Shown here in pieces: positions 27,390 to 36,820 of a stretch of DNA of 64,000 nt (position 1 is its first letter; each line of letters begins with the position of its first letter). The notes beneath the pieces were generated by a model. It worked only from the letters and a program-made list of their open reading frames with translations, did not search any database and was not told the DNA's origin. The stretch covers positions 62,001 to 126,000 of the forward strand of contig NZ_JAEEGB010000010.1 of assembly GCF_016316925.1 (NCBI RefSeq). The letters run 5' to 3'. Origin of the DNA: Clostridium aciditolerans (GTDB taxonomy: Bacteria; Bacillota; Clostridia; Clostridiales; Clostridiaceae). Position numbers and translations under genes: made by a program.

Positions 27390-27492
27390 ATAAATACCTT
27401 TCTCACCTCAACTTTCTTACTCTCATATTAGAATTATGTCCACTGTTTTAATTCGTAAACAAATTTCCTGTATTTTACCAAATAAAAATAAA

Positions 27493-27537
27493 AATCACAT
27501 AAAATCTACTAAATATTTAAGTAGATTTTATGTGATT
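27493..27537 (-). terminator. Terminator of the dapF-lipoprotein unit
   Basis: AATCACATAAAATCTACT with its full complement around a short AT loop, followed on the minus strand by a T-rich run. It starts six bases after the lipoprotein stop and separates this unit from the pilus operon. Confidence 0.88.
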
Positions 27538-27543
27538 AAAACG

Positions 27544-28620
27544 TTATCCTGAACTATACACATTATACTTTCCTTTATGAGTTGATATAAGATTTATGGA
27601 GCCTTCTTCTCTATCATACATATATACGTCTAAAGAATTTTCTTGGTCTGGTTCATCCATTCCACAAAAGTATATGTTTCCTTGGATATCCATAGCTATT
27701 TCAGAATCCTCATCCAACTCCTTTGGAAAATCATAAGTAAGCCTCTGTATTTTTAAACCTTTAGATGAAAATTTATATACTGCCATTTGTTTTTCATCGC
27801 CTTCACTGCCAATAAAAAAAGCCTCGCCCTTTTGGTAATTTGCAGCTGATCTAATTATACTAGTTACATTAGTAGCTATACTTTTTGTTATGTTTTTTTC
27901 ACTGTCAAAATAATATACAGCTTGTGAATTCCCCTGACTTGAAATAAATAATATATTATTCCCAATTGGAATAAAGTGTAGACAATATCCATTTGTATTG
28001 TCTAAATAAACTTCCTCTTTGTTGCTATCAAAATCATAAGAATAAATTTTATCTGAATCAGATTTTCCTTCCATGCTTCCATAGTAAATTATTTTATTGT
28101 CACTTATCCATCCATAAAGATTACCTGAGACTAACACCTTCGATTTCAAACTTATATACTTACTTTTTTTAATATCATATATCTTCATTCCTTCAGCACT
28201 TTCCATTGAGTCTTCCTTAAAACTTCTGAAGGCAAGCTTATCTCCTGTTGGACTAAGTTTTGTGTCTAAAGCGGCATAAAAGTCCTTTAGTTCTTTTTTT
28301 CTATTATCTTTTATTATTGTAATTTTATTATGATCAAAATTCTGCCCTTTAGATATATTTTCGGTATAAACATAAATTTGATTTTTAGAGTTGTATGTTA
28401 ATCCGAGCAAACTTTCTATTGCCCCAATCTTATACAAATCCTTATTTTCTATTTTATATACCTCTGAATTTTCTCCCTTATTTTCTAATGCGGTCACCTG
28501 AGAATAACGTGGTAGATTATTTACCTCTTCAGAAGTCTCTTTGTTTAAGCCACAAGCTGTAAAATTTAAGACAAAAGATAAAATTATAATGATAGATAAA
28601 GTTTTGTAAAATGCTTTCAT
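27544..28620 (-). CDS. Lipoprotein with a beta-propeller-like C-terminus
   Basis: The 358-residue protein starts MKAFYKTLSIIIILSFVLNFTACG, a lipoprotein signal with lipobox FTAC, so it is expected to be anchored outside the membrane. The rest contains repeating motifs of the TolB/WD40 type (KLAFRSF, GWISDNKIIYYGS, IPIGNNILFISSQGN, AFFIGSEGDEKQ, NIYFCGMDEP). No enzyme motif was seen. It directly abuts dapF, whose stop codon adjoins its start region, so it is cotranscribed with it; I see no functional link. Confidence 0.7.
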   Translation of the reverse strand: MKAFYKTLSIIIILSFVLNFTACGLNKETSEEVNNLPRYSQVTALENKGENSEVYKIENKDLYKIGAIESLLGLTYNSKNQIYVYTENISKGQNFDHNKITIIKDNRKKELKDFYAALDTKLSPTGDKLAFRSFKEDSMESAEGMKIYDIKKSKYISLKSKVLVSGNLYGWISDNKIIYYGSMEGKSDSDKIYSYDFDSNKEEVYLDNTNGYCLHFIPIGNNILFISSQGNSQAVYYFDSEKNITKSIATNVTSIIRSAANYQKGEAFFIGSEGDEKQMAVYKFSSKGLKIQRLTYDFPKELDEDSEIAMDIQGNIYFCGMDEPDQENSLDVYMYDREEGSINLISTHKGKYNVYSSG

Positions 28621-29442
28621 TTAAACTTCATATTCCCCTTTAAAAGAAACTACTGCAGGTCCTGTCATAAATACTCCATTTTCTTTTATTTCTACAAATA
28701 GTTTTCCACCTGGTACTTCAACTTCTACATTTTTACCTGTAAAACCTAACCTATTGGAAGCTATTACAGAAGCGCAACATCCAGTTCCACAGGCCAAAGT
28801 AGGTCCTGCACCTCTTTCCCAGGTTTTAACTCTAATTTTATTATCGTTTATAACTTCACAAAAATTAACATTAGTTCCTTCTGGAAAAATATCATGTTTT
28901 TCTATAACTTTTCCTTCTTCAACGTCATACTCATCAAGTTTTCCGAATAAAACTGTATGGGGTACACCCATAAACATAGTTGTTATATTATATTCCTTGC
29001 CATTAACTTTTATTTGTTCATTTACAATTTCTTTATCAAGCTTAGAAGGTATTTGCTCTGGATCAAAGGTCGGGGTTCCCATATTAATTGTGACCTCTTT
29101 AGCTTCATTATCCTTTACATGGATAAAAGCCTCCTTTATTCCATCTCCAGTCTCTATTTTTATGCAATCTCCTTTTGCAATTCCTTCATCCCAAACGTAT
29201 TTTGCAAAGCACCTTATGCCATTACCACACATGGAAGCATAAGAACCATCTGAGTTCATAATAATCATTTGCGTTTGTGCGATGTCGCTATTTCTGACTA
29301 TTAATATCCCATCTCCGCCGATTCCAAAATTTCTGTTACAAAGTTCTCTTGCAAGTTCCCCTTCTTTTCCTAAAAACATACCATTTCTATCATCAACTAC
29401 TATAAAGTCATTTCCATTACCATGCATTTTCGTAAATTTCAT
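28621..29442 (-). CDS. dapF: Diaminopimelate epimerase
   Basis: It converts LL- to meso-diaminopimelate for lysine and peptidoglycan. The 273-residue protein begins MKFTKMHGNGNDFIVVDDR and has both catalytic cysteines: ASMCGNGIRCFAKYV (about 73) and GAGPTLACGTGCCASV (about 218). Together with the MurE DNPR motif this supports a meso-DAP wall. It is divergent from rqcH, with about 200 bases between. Confidence 0.97.
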   Translation of the reverse strand: MKFTKMHGNGNDFIVVDDRNGMFLGKEGELARELCNRNFGIGGDGILIVRNSDIAQTQMIIMNSDGSYASMCGNGIRCFAKYVWDEGIAKGDCIKIETGDGIKEAFIHVKDNEAKEVTINMGTPTFDPEQIPSKLDKEIVNEQIKVNGKEYNITTMFMGVPHTVLFGKLDEYDVEEGKVIEKHDIFPEGTNVNFCEVINDNKIRVKTWERGAGPTLACGTGCCASVIASNRLGFTGKNVEVEVPGGKLFVEIKENGVFMTGPAVVSFKGEYEV

Positions 29443-29650
29443 CTATTATTCGCCGCCTTTCTCAAAAATGTTCTTATTAAATAAAACTTCAAATTTAGTT
29501 TACTACTACACTAAAATTTTATCAATAGATTATACTACTCAACAAGTTAAATTACCAAAAATATTACTTAATATAGATATTTTTATGTTATAATATGCCC
29601 ATAATATTCTTTGATAAGATATTCATATAGATATAGAAAGGATGATATCT

Positions 29651-31384
29651 GTGGCATTAGACGGAATTTTTATACATAGTGTAATAGAAGAACTTAAGCA
29701 TACCATATTAAATGGTAGAATCGATAAGGTAAGTCAACCAGAAAAAGATGAAATAGTTTTATCAATAAAAAATGAACGAAAAACTTATAAGCTTTTGATT
29801 AGCTCCAGTTCTGTTTATCCTAAAATACATTTTACAAAAATAAGTAAAGTAAATCCAATGCAACCGCCTATGTTTTGTATGGTTTTAAGAAAACACCTAA
29901 ATACTGCTAAGTTAATAAAGATACATCAGCTTGATACTGACAGAGTTGTTTTGTTAGATTTTGAAACTACTGATGAATTAGGATTTAATAGCATTTACAC
30001 CCTTGTAGTAGAAATCATGGGAAGGCATAGTAATATTACTTTGATTAGACAAAGAGACAACATGATTATGGATAGTATAAAACATATTACTCCAGAAATA
30101 AATTCCATAAGATCCGTTTATCCTGGAATTAAATATATTTTTCCTCCAACTTCAACTAAGTTAAATCCTTTTGACTATAGTTTAGAAGACTTCAAGTTAT
30201 ATATTATTGAAAATAATATTAAATATGATAAGAATTTTTTCTCCAAAGTATTCACAGGAGTAAGTTCCCAATTTTCAAAAGAACTTACTTATCAAATTAA
30301 TAATTCAGGAAAAGAACTTACTGAAAGCAACTTAGAATATATATATAATTATTCTGTTAAAAAATTTGAAAATATAAAAAATGGTGAGTTTTGCTTCTCT
30401 GAATACTCACTAAATGGGGCAGTTAAAGACTTTTACTGCCAAAAGCTTACTCACCTATGTGAGTATGATGAAAGGATTTTTAATTCACCATCAGATTTAA
30501 TTGAAGAATTTTATTTTGAAAAGGATAAAGCTGATAGATTAAATAATAAAAGTTCTGATCTTCAGAAACTTGTAAATACAAACCTGGACAGATGTAGTAA
30601 AAAAATACAGATACTGAAAAATAGCTTAGAAGAATGTGATCGTAAGGATACTTATAAGATTTATGGTGAACTTTTAACAGCAAATATATACAGTTTGAAA
30701 AAAGGGGATATATCTGCTCAATTACAAAATTACTATAGTGAAGACTTAGAGTATATTGAAATTAAGCTTGATCCTAATAAAACTCCATCTGAAAACATTC
30801 AATACTACTTTAAAAAATATGGCAAACTAAAAAAGACCGAAGAGGCAGCCAAGACTCAACTAGAGGTAACAGAACAAGAAATGGAATATCTAAGCTCCGT
30901 ACTGACAAATATAAATAATGCAGAGGATTATGAAAGCATTGAAGAAATTAAGCGAGAACTAATGGAAACTGGTTATATAAAATTCAAAAAAGTAAACAAC
31001 AAAAAAGTTAAAACAACTAAACCTATGAAATTTATATCTAGCGATGGTATTGAAATATATGTTGGTAAAAATAATTTTCAAAATGATTATTTAACCTTAA
31101 AATTTGCAGATAAAAGAGACATATGGATGCATACCAAAAATATACCTGGCTCTCATATTATAATAAAGAACTTTGGAACTGTTCCTGATAAAACCTTAGA
31201 AGAGGCTGCTATGCTAGCTGCTTTTTATAGCAAAGCAAAAGAATCCGCAAAAGTAGCTGTAGATTATACTGAAGTGAAAAATGTTCATAAACCTAATGGT
31301 TCAAAACCTGGAATGGTTATATATTATACCAATAAAACAATATATATAGACCCTAAAAAACCCGAGATAGAACAAGTAAATTAA
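29651..31384 (+). CDS. rqcH: RqcH/FbpA-type ribosome quality-control protein (NEMF family)
   Basis: RqcH binds stalled 50S subunits and adds alanine tails; the older name is fibronectin-binding protein. The 577-residue protein has the N-terminal NFACT-N domain (MALDGIFIHSVIEELKHTILNGRIDKVSQP), a coiled coil (about 280-440) and the C-terminal NFACT-R domain with DIWMHTKNIPGSHIII and KPGMVIYYTNKTIYIDP. An ATG at 29642 directly touches the Shine-Dalgarno sequence; the GTG at 29651 has AAAGGA eight bases upstream and matches the family start, so it was chosen. It is the only plus-strand gene between 0 and 58 kb. Confidence 0.93.
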   Translation: MALDGIFIHSVIEELKHTILNGRIDKVSQPEKDEIVLSIKNERKTYKLLISSSSVYPKIHFTKISKVNPMQPPMFCMVLRKHLNTAKLIKIHQLDTDRVVLLDFETTDELGFNSIYTLVVEIMGRHSNITLIRQRDNMIMDSIKHITPEINSIRSVYPGIKYIFPPTSTKLNPFDYSLEDFKLYIIENNIKYDKNFFSKVFTGVSSQFSKELTYQINNSGKELTESNLEYIYNYSVKKFENIKNGEFCFSEYSLNGAVKDFYCQKLTHLCEYDERIFNSPSDLIEEFYFEKDKADRLNNKSSDLQKLVNTNLDRCSKKIQILKNSLEECDRKDTYKIYGELLTANIYSLKKGDISAQLQNYYSEDLEYIEIKLDPNKTPSENIQYYFKKYGKLKKTEEAAKTQLEVTEQEMEYLSSVLTNINNAEDYESIEEIKRELMETGYIKFKKVNNKKVKTTKPMKFISSDGIEIYVGKNNFQNDYLTLKFADKRDIWMHTKNIPGSHIIIKNFGTVPDKTLEEAAMLAAFYSKAKESAKVAVDYTEVKNVHKPNGSKPGMVIYYTNKTIYIDPKKPEIEQVN

Positions 31385-31426
31385 AACTACAGGGTTATAA
31401 GCCCTAAACTTATAACCCTGTAGTTT
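31384..31426. terminator. Bidirectional terminator between rqcH and the RNA methyltransferase gene
   Basis: AAACTACAGGGTTATA and TATAACCCTGTAGTTT form a 16-bp perfect stem, with A and T flanks on both sides. It serves the two convergent genes. Confidence 0.88.
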
Positions 31427-32566
31427 CTATTCATAATACTTCTTTTCAGGCTTTGGTCCAAAATATTGATAATAGTAACATTTAAGTCTACCATTATAGA
31501 GCTTTCTGTTTTTATCTGCATCTTTTCCAAAATGTCTTTGAAATTCTGGATGTGCTGTTATAACAAAATAGGACCAATCTTTAAGGTTTTGGAATACTTC
31601 TCCCATATCTTTATATAGTTTTTCAACCTCTTTAATTTCTCCTAATCTTTCTCCATATGGAGGATTAGTGATTATAAATCCATACCTTTTTTTAGAGCTA
31701 AAATTTTGCATAGGTATTTTTTGAAAGTTTATGTAGTTCTCTACCCCTGCCTTTTTTGCATTTTCCATAGCAGTTCTAATTACTCTACCGTCCATATCAG
31801 AAGCTAGTATTTTAAATTCTTTATTATTTATTGCATTTGTTGCATATTTTCTACTTTCATCCCATATGCTTTTAGGTATTATATCCCATTGTTCTGATAT
31901 AAAACTTCTATTTAATCCTGGAGCAATATTTTTGCCTATAAGTGCAGCCTCAATGGCTATAGTTCCCGATCCACACATTGGATCTGCCAGTATCCTTGAT
32001 GGCTCCCATTTACTTAAAAGTACTAGTGCCGCTCCTAAAGTTTCTTTTATAGGTGCTCCTCCTGCGTTTTCTCTGTATCCTCTTTTATGAAGTCCTGCAC
32101 CAGAAGTATCTAAAGTTATAGTAGCTAAATCTTTTAATATTCCTATTTCTATTTTATATTCTGGGCCATCTTCGCTAAACCAATCTGTTTTATACTTTCT
32201 TTTCATCGCTTCAACTACCGCTTTTTTTACAATGGACTGGCAGTCAGGAACACTAAATAAAGTAGATTTAACAGATTTACCCGAAACATGCATAAATGCA
32301 TTTACTGGCATTATACTTCCCCAATCAACTGCGAGAGTGCCTTGGAATAAGTCCTCAAAAGTTTCTGCTTTAAACTCTGCCATTTTTATTAAAATTCTAT
32401 CTGATGTTCTAAGCCACATATTGCATGTTACTATATCTCTCTCATCACCTTCAAAAGTTACCTTACCGTTTTCTATTTTTAAATCGTCATACCCCAATTC
32501 TTTTAATTCACTTGCCACTACTGATTCCAATCCAAAAGTTGATGTTGCAATTAATGTATAGTTCAT
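31427..32566 (-). CDS. THUMP-domain RNA methyltransferase (RlmL/YpsC family)
   Basis: Family members methylate guanine N2 of 23S rRNA. The 379-residue protein has an N-terminal ferredoxin-like/THUMP part (about 1-160), then the methyltransferase with PMCGSGTIAIEAALIG (SAM binding), ASDMDGRVIRTAMENAKKAG and the catalytic NPPYGERL. The C-terminal YGFIITNPPY-to-HPEFQRHFG stretch fits the UPF0020 domain. It lacks the second methyltransferase domain of E. coli RlmKL. Confidence 0.9.
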   Translation of the reverse strand: MNYTLIATSTFGLESVVASELKELGYDDLKIENGKVTFEGDERDIVTCNMWLRTSDRILIKMAEFKAETFEDLFQGTLAVDWGSIMPVNAFMHVSGKSVKSTLFSVPDCQSIVKKAVVEAMKRKYKTDWFSEDGPEYKIEIGILKDLATITLDTSGAGLHKRGYRENAGGAPIKETLGAALVLLSKWEPSRILADPMCGSGTIAIEAALIGKNIAPGLNRSFISEQWDIIPKSIWDESRKYATNAINNKEFKILASDMDGRVIRTAMENAKKAGVENYINFQKIPMQNFSSKKRYGFIITNPPYGERLGEIKEVEKLYKDMGEVFQNLKDWSYFVITAHPEFQRHFGKDADKNRKLYNGRLKCYYYQYFGPKPEKKYYE

Positions 32567-32650
32567 TTACTTCTCTCCCTTTTCTCTAATCATAAGCCTA
32601 TTATATACTATCATTACCACATTCTTAAGACAATATGAAAATTAACCATC

Positions 32651-33496
32651 TTATTGTAATGCTAAATCTATTCCATCTGCTAAAGCTTTAGCTAGTTTAT
32701 TTTGATATTCAGTGCTACTAAGTAATTTATCTTCCTCAGCATTTGAGAGAAAACCCATCTCCACTAATACTACAGGAACCTTTGACCAGTTAAATCCTGT
32801 CATGTCCTTCCGTTCACTTAAACCTCTATTCTGCATACCTACATCTTTAACTAATCTATCCAATATTATCTTTCCATACTTAGAGCTTTTATCATATATT
32901 AATTTTGTATTCTCATTAATTGGTGCTGGAATAAGCATTGAAGCTCCATTTACACTTGAGTTATCACTAGAGTCTGCATGTATTCTAATTGCTAAATCAG
33001 CATTTTCTTTATTTGCAATCTCTGCTCTTTCGACGTTTCCCAAGCTTTTAGAATTCTCTGCTTTTGTCATTTTAACAATATATCCTCTTTCTTCAAGAAT
33101 AGTCCTGAGCTTTAATGCAACCTGCATATTAACAAGATATTCTGGCGTTTTACTAAGAACGCCTTCTGCTCCTCCTCCATCTTTTATTTTCATCGACCTT
33201 GAATTAGGTTCAATAGGTTCTTTATCTAAATTAGATTTATTAGCATGTCCAGGATCTATGACAATGATCTTCCTCTTTATTTCCCCTGTAGAAACTTTTT
33301 TATCTATCTTCAATTTATCATCTTTCTTTTCAGATTTCTCTACACTTTTACTATGGACGAAAATGTTATTCACCTTCCAGGGTATAGCTTGTTCACTTGT
33401 TATTTTTAAATAAGATTCCTGCAATGCTTTTGATACGAATACTACAATTAAAAGAACTAGAATTAAACTTACGACAATGTTTTTAGATTTTCTCAT
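32651..33496 (-). CDS. N-acetylmuramoyl-L-alanine amidase (Amidase_3)
   Basis: It cleaves the bond between muramic acid and the stem peptide. One N-terminal membrane segment (NIVVSLILVLLIVVFVSKAL) is followed by a linker and the zinc amidase domain (about 75-281), with IVIDPGHA (first His), NADLAIRIHADSS (second His) and VVLVEMGFLSNAEED (catalytic Glu). It resembles CwlD-type amidases, but the linker is long and the exact subfamily is not clear. It is an anchored, extracellular enzyme and a single-gene unit. Confidence 0.88.
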   Translation of the reverse strand: MRKSKNIVVSLILVLLIVVFVSKALQESYLKITSEQAIPWKVNNIFVHSKSVEKSEKKDDKLKIDKKVSTGEIKRKIIVIDPGHANKSNLDKEPIEPNSRSMKIKDGGGAEGVLSKTPEYLVNMQVALKLRTILEERGYIVKMTKAENSKSLGNVERAEIANKENADLAIRIHADSSDNSSVNGASMLIPAPINENTKLIYDKSSKYGKIILDRLVKDVGMQNRGLSERKDMTGFNWSKVPVVLVEMGFLSNAEEDKLLSSTEYQNKLAKALADGIDLALQ

Positions 33497-33546
33497 GAAT
33501 GTCGATACCTCTTTTTATTAAAATTGTCACCCAGTGGCATTATAAA

Positions 33547-33579
33547 ATCCCTAAAACTATTATACCAAGTTTTAGGGAT
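33547..33579 (-). terminator. Terminator after uraA
   Basis: ATCCCTAAAACT with AGTTTTAGGGAT (12-bp stem), with T runs on both strands. It lies 50 bases beyond the uraA stop and just before the amidase gene start. Confidence 0.8.
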
Positions 33580-33630
33580 TTTTTTAACATCAATTTGTAT
33601 TCATTGTTTTCTCTTATCTTTTAATATATA

Positions 33631-34965
33631 CTACACCGCTTCTATTATCTGCTTTTTTGTTTCTGAAGTTTCTTCTACAACAAAATCTTCCTCTGTTGCA
33701 CTCTTATCTGGAAGTATTAGATTTAAAACTATTCCTACTATAGTTGCAAGAGCAACACCTGCAATCTCTACCTCTGCACCATTAAAGTTAAACTTAACTG
33801 CTGCTCCTCCAATTCCTATAACTATTATAACTGAGGATAGTATTAAATTTTTCTTCTTGCTAAAATCTATTTTGTCTTCTACGAATATTCTAAATCCTGA
33901 TGAAGCTATTATACCAAATAGAAGTATACTTACTCCACCCATTACCGGCATTGGCATATTTTCGATTATAGCTGCTACTGGGCCAATAAAGGAAAGCATT
34001 ATTGCAATTACTCCTGCTCCGCCTATTACCCATACACTATATACTTTTGTTATTGCCATAACACCTATGTTTTCTCCGTAAGTTGTATTGGGTGGTCCTC
34101 CAACTAAACCAGCAAACATCGTAGCTACTCCATCACCAAGTATAGATCTATGAAGGCCTGGCTCTTTTGTAAAATCTCTTCCTACTACATTGTTTGTAAC
34201 ATATACATGTCCTATATGTTCAGCAAGTGTTACAAAAGACACTGGCGCCATTAACATCATTGCATTCAAGTTAAATTTTGGTGTAACAAATGGTGGAAGT
34301 CTAAATAGTTTTGCATTTGCTATTGCTTCAATTGCTTGGTGAGGAATTACTCCAAGAACTAATGCTGCTATATATCCTGCTATCATTGCAACAAGTATTG
34401 GTATAACTGCCAAGAATCCCCTGAAGTACATGCTTCCAAGCACTCCTATGCCTAATGTTATCATAGAAACTGTAATCCATGCCCATCTTGGTACATTTTG
34501 CATCGTTGGAGTCGTAAAGCTTGAATTTAATCCTGCCCAATTTATAGCTACAGCTGCAAGTCCAAGTCCTATAACTATAACTATAGACCCTACTACTACT
34601 GGTGGCAATGCCTTATTCAACCATCTTACTCCACAGAATCTTATTATTACAGCTACTGTAATATATACAAGACCTGCTGCCATAACTCCTGAAAGCATAG
34701 CTTCTGGACCATAATTTTTAGAAGCCACCATCATAGGTCCTATAAATGCAAAGGATGAACCAATATATGCTGGTAACTTCGCCTTAGTACAAACTATATA
34801 AAGCAATGTTCCTATACCACTACAAAACAATGCAATAGATGGACTCATTCCTGTTAATATAGGTACTAGTATTGTGGCACCCACCATTGCAAAAAGATGT
34901 TGAAAGCTCAATGGTATAGTAGTAAAAATCGGTAGTTTTTCTTCTACGTCTACATAATTTTTCAT
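33631..34965 (-). CDS. uraA: Uracil permease (NCS2 family)
   Basis: It imports uracil. The 444-residue protein has about twelve to fourteen hydrophobic segments and the NCS2 signature regions QHLFAMVGATILVPILTGMSPSIALFCSG, PVVVGSIVIVIGLGLA and GLVGGPPNTTYGENIGVMAITKVYS. The start ATG has AGGAGG. It follows pyrR with a 125-base gap that holds a PyrR-site-like hairpin just before the ribosome binding site, so uptake is probably repressed when UMP is plentiful. Confidence 0.95.
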   Translation of the reverse strand: MKNYVDVEEKLPIFTTIPLSFQHLFAMVGATILVPILTGMSPSIALFCSGIGTLLYIVCTKAKLPAYIGSSFAFIGPMMVASKNYGPEAMLSGVMAAGLVYITVAVIIRFCGVRWLNKALPPVVVGSIVIVIGLGLAAVAINWAGLNSSFTTPTMQNVPRWAWITVSMITLGIGVLGSMYFRGFLAVIPILVAMIAGYIAALVLGVIPHQAIEAIANAKLFRLPPFVTPKFNLNAMMLMAPVSFVTLAEHIGHVYVTNNVVGRDFTKEPGLHRSILGDGVATMFAGLVGGPPNTTYGENIGVMAITKVYSVWVIGGAGVIAIMLSFIGPVAAIIENMPMPVMGGVSILLFGIIASSGFRIFVEDKIDFSKKKNLILSSVIIVIGIGGAAVKFNFNGAEVEIAGVALATIVGIVLNLILPDKSATEEDFVVEETSETKKQIIEAV

Positions 34966-34985
34966 TTTTATTTCCTCCCTTTTTT

Positions 34986-34999
34986 AGCCTCACAGGACT
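34986..34999 (-). promoter_or_regulatory. Second PyrR-binding-like loop next to the uraA ribosome binding site
   Basis: On the minus strand AGTCCTGTGAGGCT closely resembles the PyrR loop consensus ARUCCAGNGAGGYU, with one main difference (CUG for CAG). It ends about eight bases before the AGGAGG of uraA (34973-34979), so PyrR bound there could block ribosome loading. No clear terminator stem was found beside it. Confidence 0.5.
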
Positions 35000-35090
35000 A
35001 TTTTAAAAGTAGTAGCTATATTTCATAATTCAGTAGCTAATATATATTTGCCATGCTTAGATTATTTCAAATCACTACATAACTCCAAGC

Positions 35091-35624
35091 CTATATATCA
35101 TATATTTTTACTGAATCATTTCCGTCGATTTCAGCAACTTCAACAGATACCATTTCATTCTTGGATGTAGGTATATTTTTCCCTACATAATCTGCTCTTA
35201 TAGGAAGTTCTCTATGACCTCTATCAACAAGTACTGCTAATTGAACCATTTTAGGTCTTCCTGCATGCATAACTGCATCGATAGCAGCTCTCACTGTTCT
35301 TCCTGTATAAATTACATCATCTACTAATACTACTTTTTTATCTCTTACATCTATTAGTTCTACTTCGTTTACTATCGGCTGGTCATGTAATTTACTTAAA
35401 TCATCTCTATAAAGAGTAATGTCTACACTTTCTACTTCAATTTTTATACCTTCAATTTGCTCAATAATTTGTGCTATTCTTTGTGCTATTGGATATCCCC
35501 TTCTTTTTATCCCTACAAGAATTACATCTTCTACACCTTTATTTTTTTCAATTATTTCATGAGATACCCTAGTTAAAGTTCTTTTTACTCCTTTTTCATC
35601 TAGGATTACCGCTTTTGGCTCCAT
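35091..35624 (-). CDS. pyrR: PyrR, pyrimidine attenuation regulator and uracil phosphoribosyltransferase
   Basis: PyrR binds a leader RNA hairpin in the presence of UMP and causes early termination; it also has weak uracil phosphoribosyltransferase activity. The 177-residue protein has the PRPP motif [20 protein letters not shown] and the ending [19 protein letters not shown]. Its own leader carries a PyrR site and terminator, so the pyrR-uraA unit is self-regulated. No de novo pyrimidine genes are in this window. Confidence 0.97.
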   Translation of the reverse strand: MEPKAVILDEKGVKRTLTRVSHEIIEKNKGVEDVILVGIKRRGYPIAQRIAQIIEQIEGIKIEVESVDITLYRDDLSKLHDQPIVNEVELIDVRDKKVVLVDDVIYTGRTVRAAIDAVMHAGRPKMVQLAVLVDRGHRELPIRADYVGKNIPTSKNEMVSVEVAEIDGNDSVKIYDI

Positions 35625-35652
35625 TTTCTGTACCTCCCCAGGTTTTATAATT

Positions 35653-35740
35653 TAAAAAAGCCCATGCTTAGTGAGCATGGGCGCAAAATGCCTATAATAA
35701 TCATTGTTCGTCGCCTTATGACCTCACTGGATCATCTTAA
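35653..35740 (-). promoter_or_regulatory. PyrR-dependent transcription attenuator upstream of pyrR
   Basis: On the minus strand the leader contains the PyrR loop ATGATCCAGTGAGGTCAT (35718-35735) and 35 to 40 bases later a terminator GCCCATGCT...AGCATGGGC followed by TTTTTT (35653-35682). The bases between can pair with part of both, as in the Bacillus pyr leaders. Confidence 0.85.
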
Positions 35741-35899
35741 AGGATACTCATAATTTAATTGTTCAAAGGCTGTAAATCAATACTTCCCAACCTATTGAAA
35801 ATATATTAACACATATTTAATCAGATTTCAACTACTATTTTGTCGATTATTTTTAAGTCTACTTTGCTAAATTTTAAGTTTTCAGTATTTGTTTAACCC

Positions 35900-36820
35900 T
35901 TACTTAAATTCATTTCTAAGAATATTTAACACTCTTACAAAGTAATCTGGTAATTCGGATTGAAATTCTATGTACTCTCCACTTTTAGGATGTATAAATC
36001 CTAGCTTTTTAGCATGAAGCATTTGACCATCTAGATTAAATCTCTGCTTTTTATATCCATAAACTGGATCTCCAACTAATGGATGACCTATATGAGCCAT
36101 ATGTACTCTTATTTGATGGGTTCTGCCTGTTTCTAGGCTGCATTCAACTAACGTTGTATTCTTTAACCTTTCTAAGACCTTATAGTGTGTAACTGCTCTT
36201 CTTCCATCCTTAATCACCGCAATTTTTACTCTCTCTACAGGATGCCTTCCAAGTGGTGCATCTATGGTACCTTCATCATTTTTTAAGATACCTTCCACTA
36301 AAGCTACGTAAGATCTTGTCATTGAATGATCTTTAAATTGTTCCGCCAATTTATTATGAGCATTGTCATTTTTAGCTACAACAAGAATTCCTGAAGTATC
36401 TTTATCAATTCTATGAACTATTCCTGGTCTCGCAACTCCATTTATGCCTGATAAATCTTTACAGTGATTTAGAAGAGCATTAACCAAAGTACCATTATAT
36501 ACACCAGCAGCTGGATGAACTACCATTCCCTGAGGTTTATTTACTACAATTACATCAGCATCTTCATATACTATATCTAAAGGTATATTTTCAGGTTCTA
36601 TGTTAAGTCCTATAGGTTCAGGAATAGTAATCTCTACTTCATCATTAATCCTTAATTTATAGTTGCTCTTTTTTAATGCTCCATTTATCTTTACATTTCC
36701 TTCTTCTATTAAATTTTGAATATAAGACCTTGACTTATCTTCCAATTGATTGGATAAAAATACATCTAATCTTAAATTTGTTGAATCCTGCTCTATTATA
36801 AATTGTTTATTTTCCATCAT
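35900..36820 (-). CDS. RluD/RluA-family 23S rRNA pseudouridine synthase
   Basis: It isomerises uridines in 23S rRNA. The 306-residue protein has an N-terminal S4 domain (LRLDVFLSNQLEDKSRSYIQNLIEEGNVKING) and the RluA core with VVNKPQGMVVHPAAG, the catalytic Asp in GIVHRIDKDTSGILVVAK, and the ending GRTHQIRVHMAHIGHPLVGD. Two ATGs in tandem (36818-36820 and 36815-36817) both lie behind AAGGAAG. The start overlaps the end of lspA by 14 bp. Confidence 0.93.
   Translation of the reverse strand: MMENKQFIIEQDSTNLRLDVFLSNQLEDKSRSYIQNLIEEGNVKINGALKKSNYKLRINDEVEITIPEPIGLNIEPENIPLDIVYEDADVIVVNKPQGMVVHPAAGVYNGTLVNALLNHCKDLSGINGVARPGIVHRIDKDTSGILVVAKNDNAHNKLAEQFKDHSMTRSYVALVEGILKNDEGTIDAPLGRHPVERVKIAVIKDGRRAVTHYKVLERLKNTTLVECSLETGRTHQIRVHMAHIGHPLVGDPVYGYKKQRFNLDGQMLHAKKLGFIHPKSGEYIEFQSELPDYFVRVLNILRNEFK

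Noticed and set aside
27390-27492. c-di-GMP riboswitch ahead of the pilus operon
   Set aside because: Such switches precede some clostridial pilus operons, but the 100-base leader here is too short and shows no matching core.
32712-33413. 233-codon plus-strand frame opposite the amidase gene
   Set aside because: Exact antisense shadow of a conserved enzyme with Ser/Leu-rich low-complexity composition.
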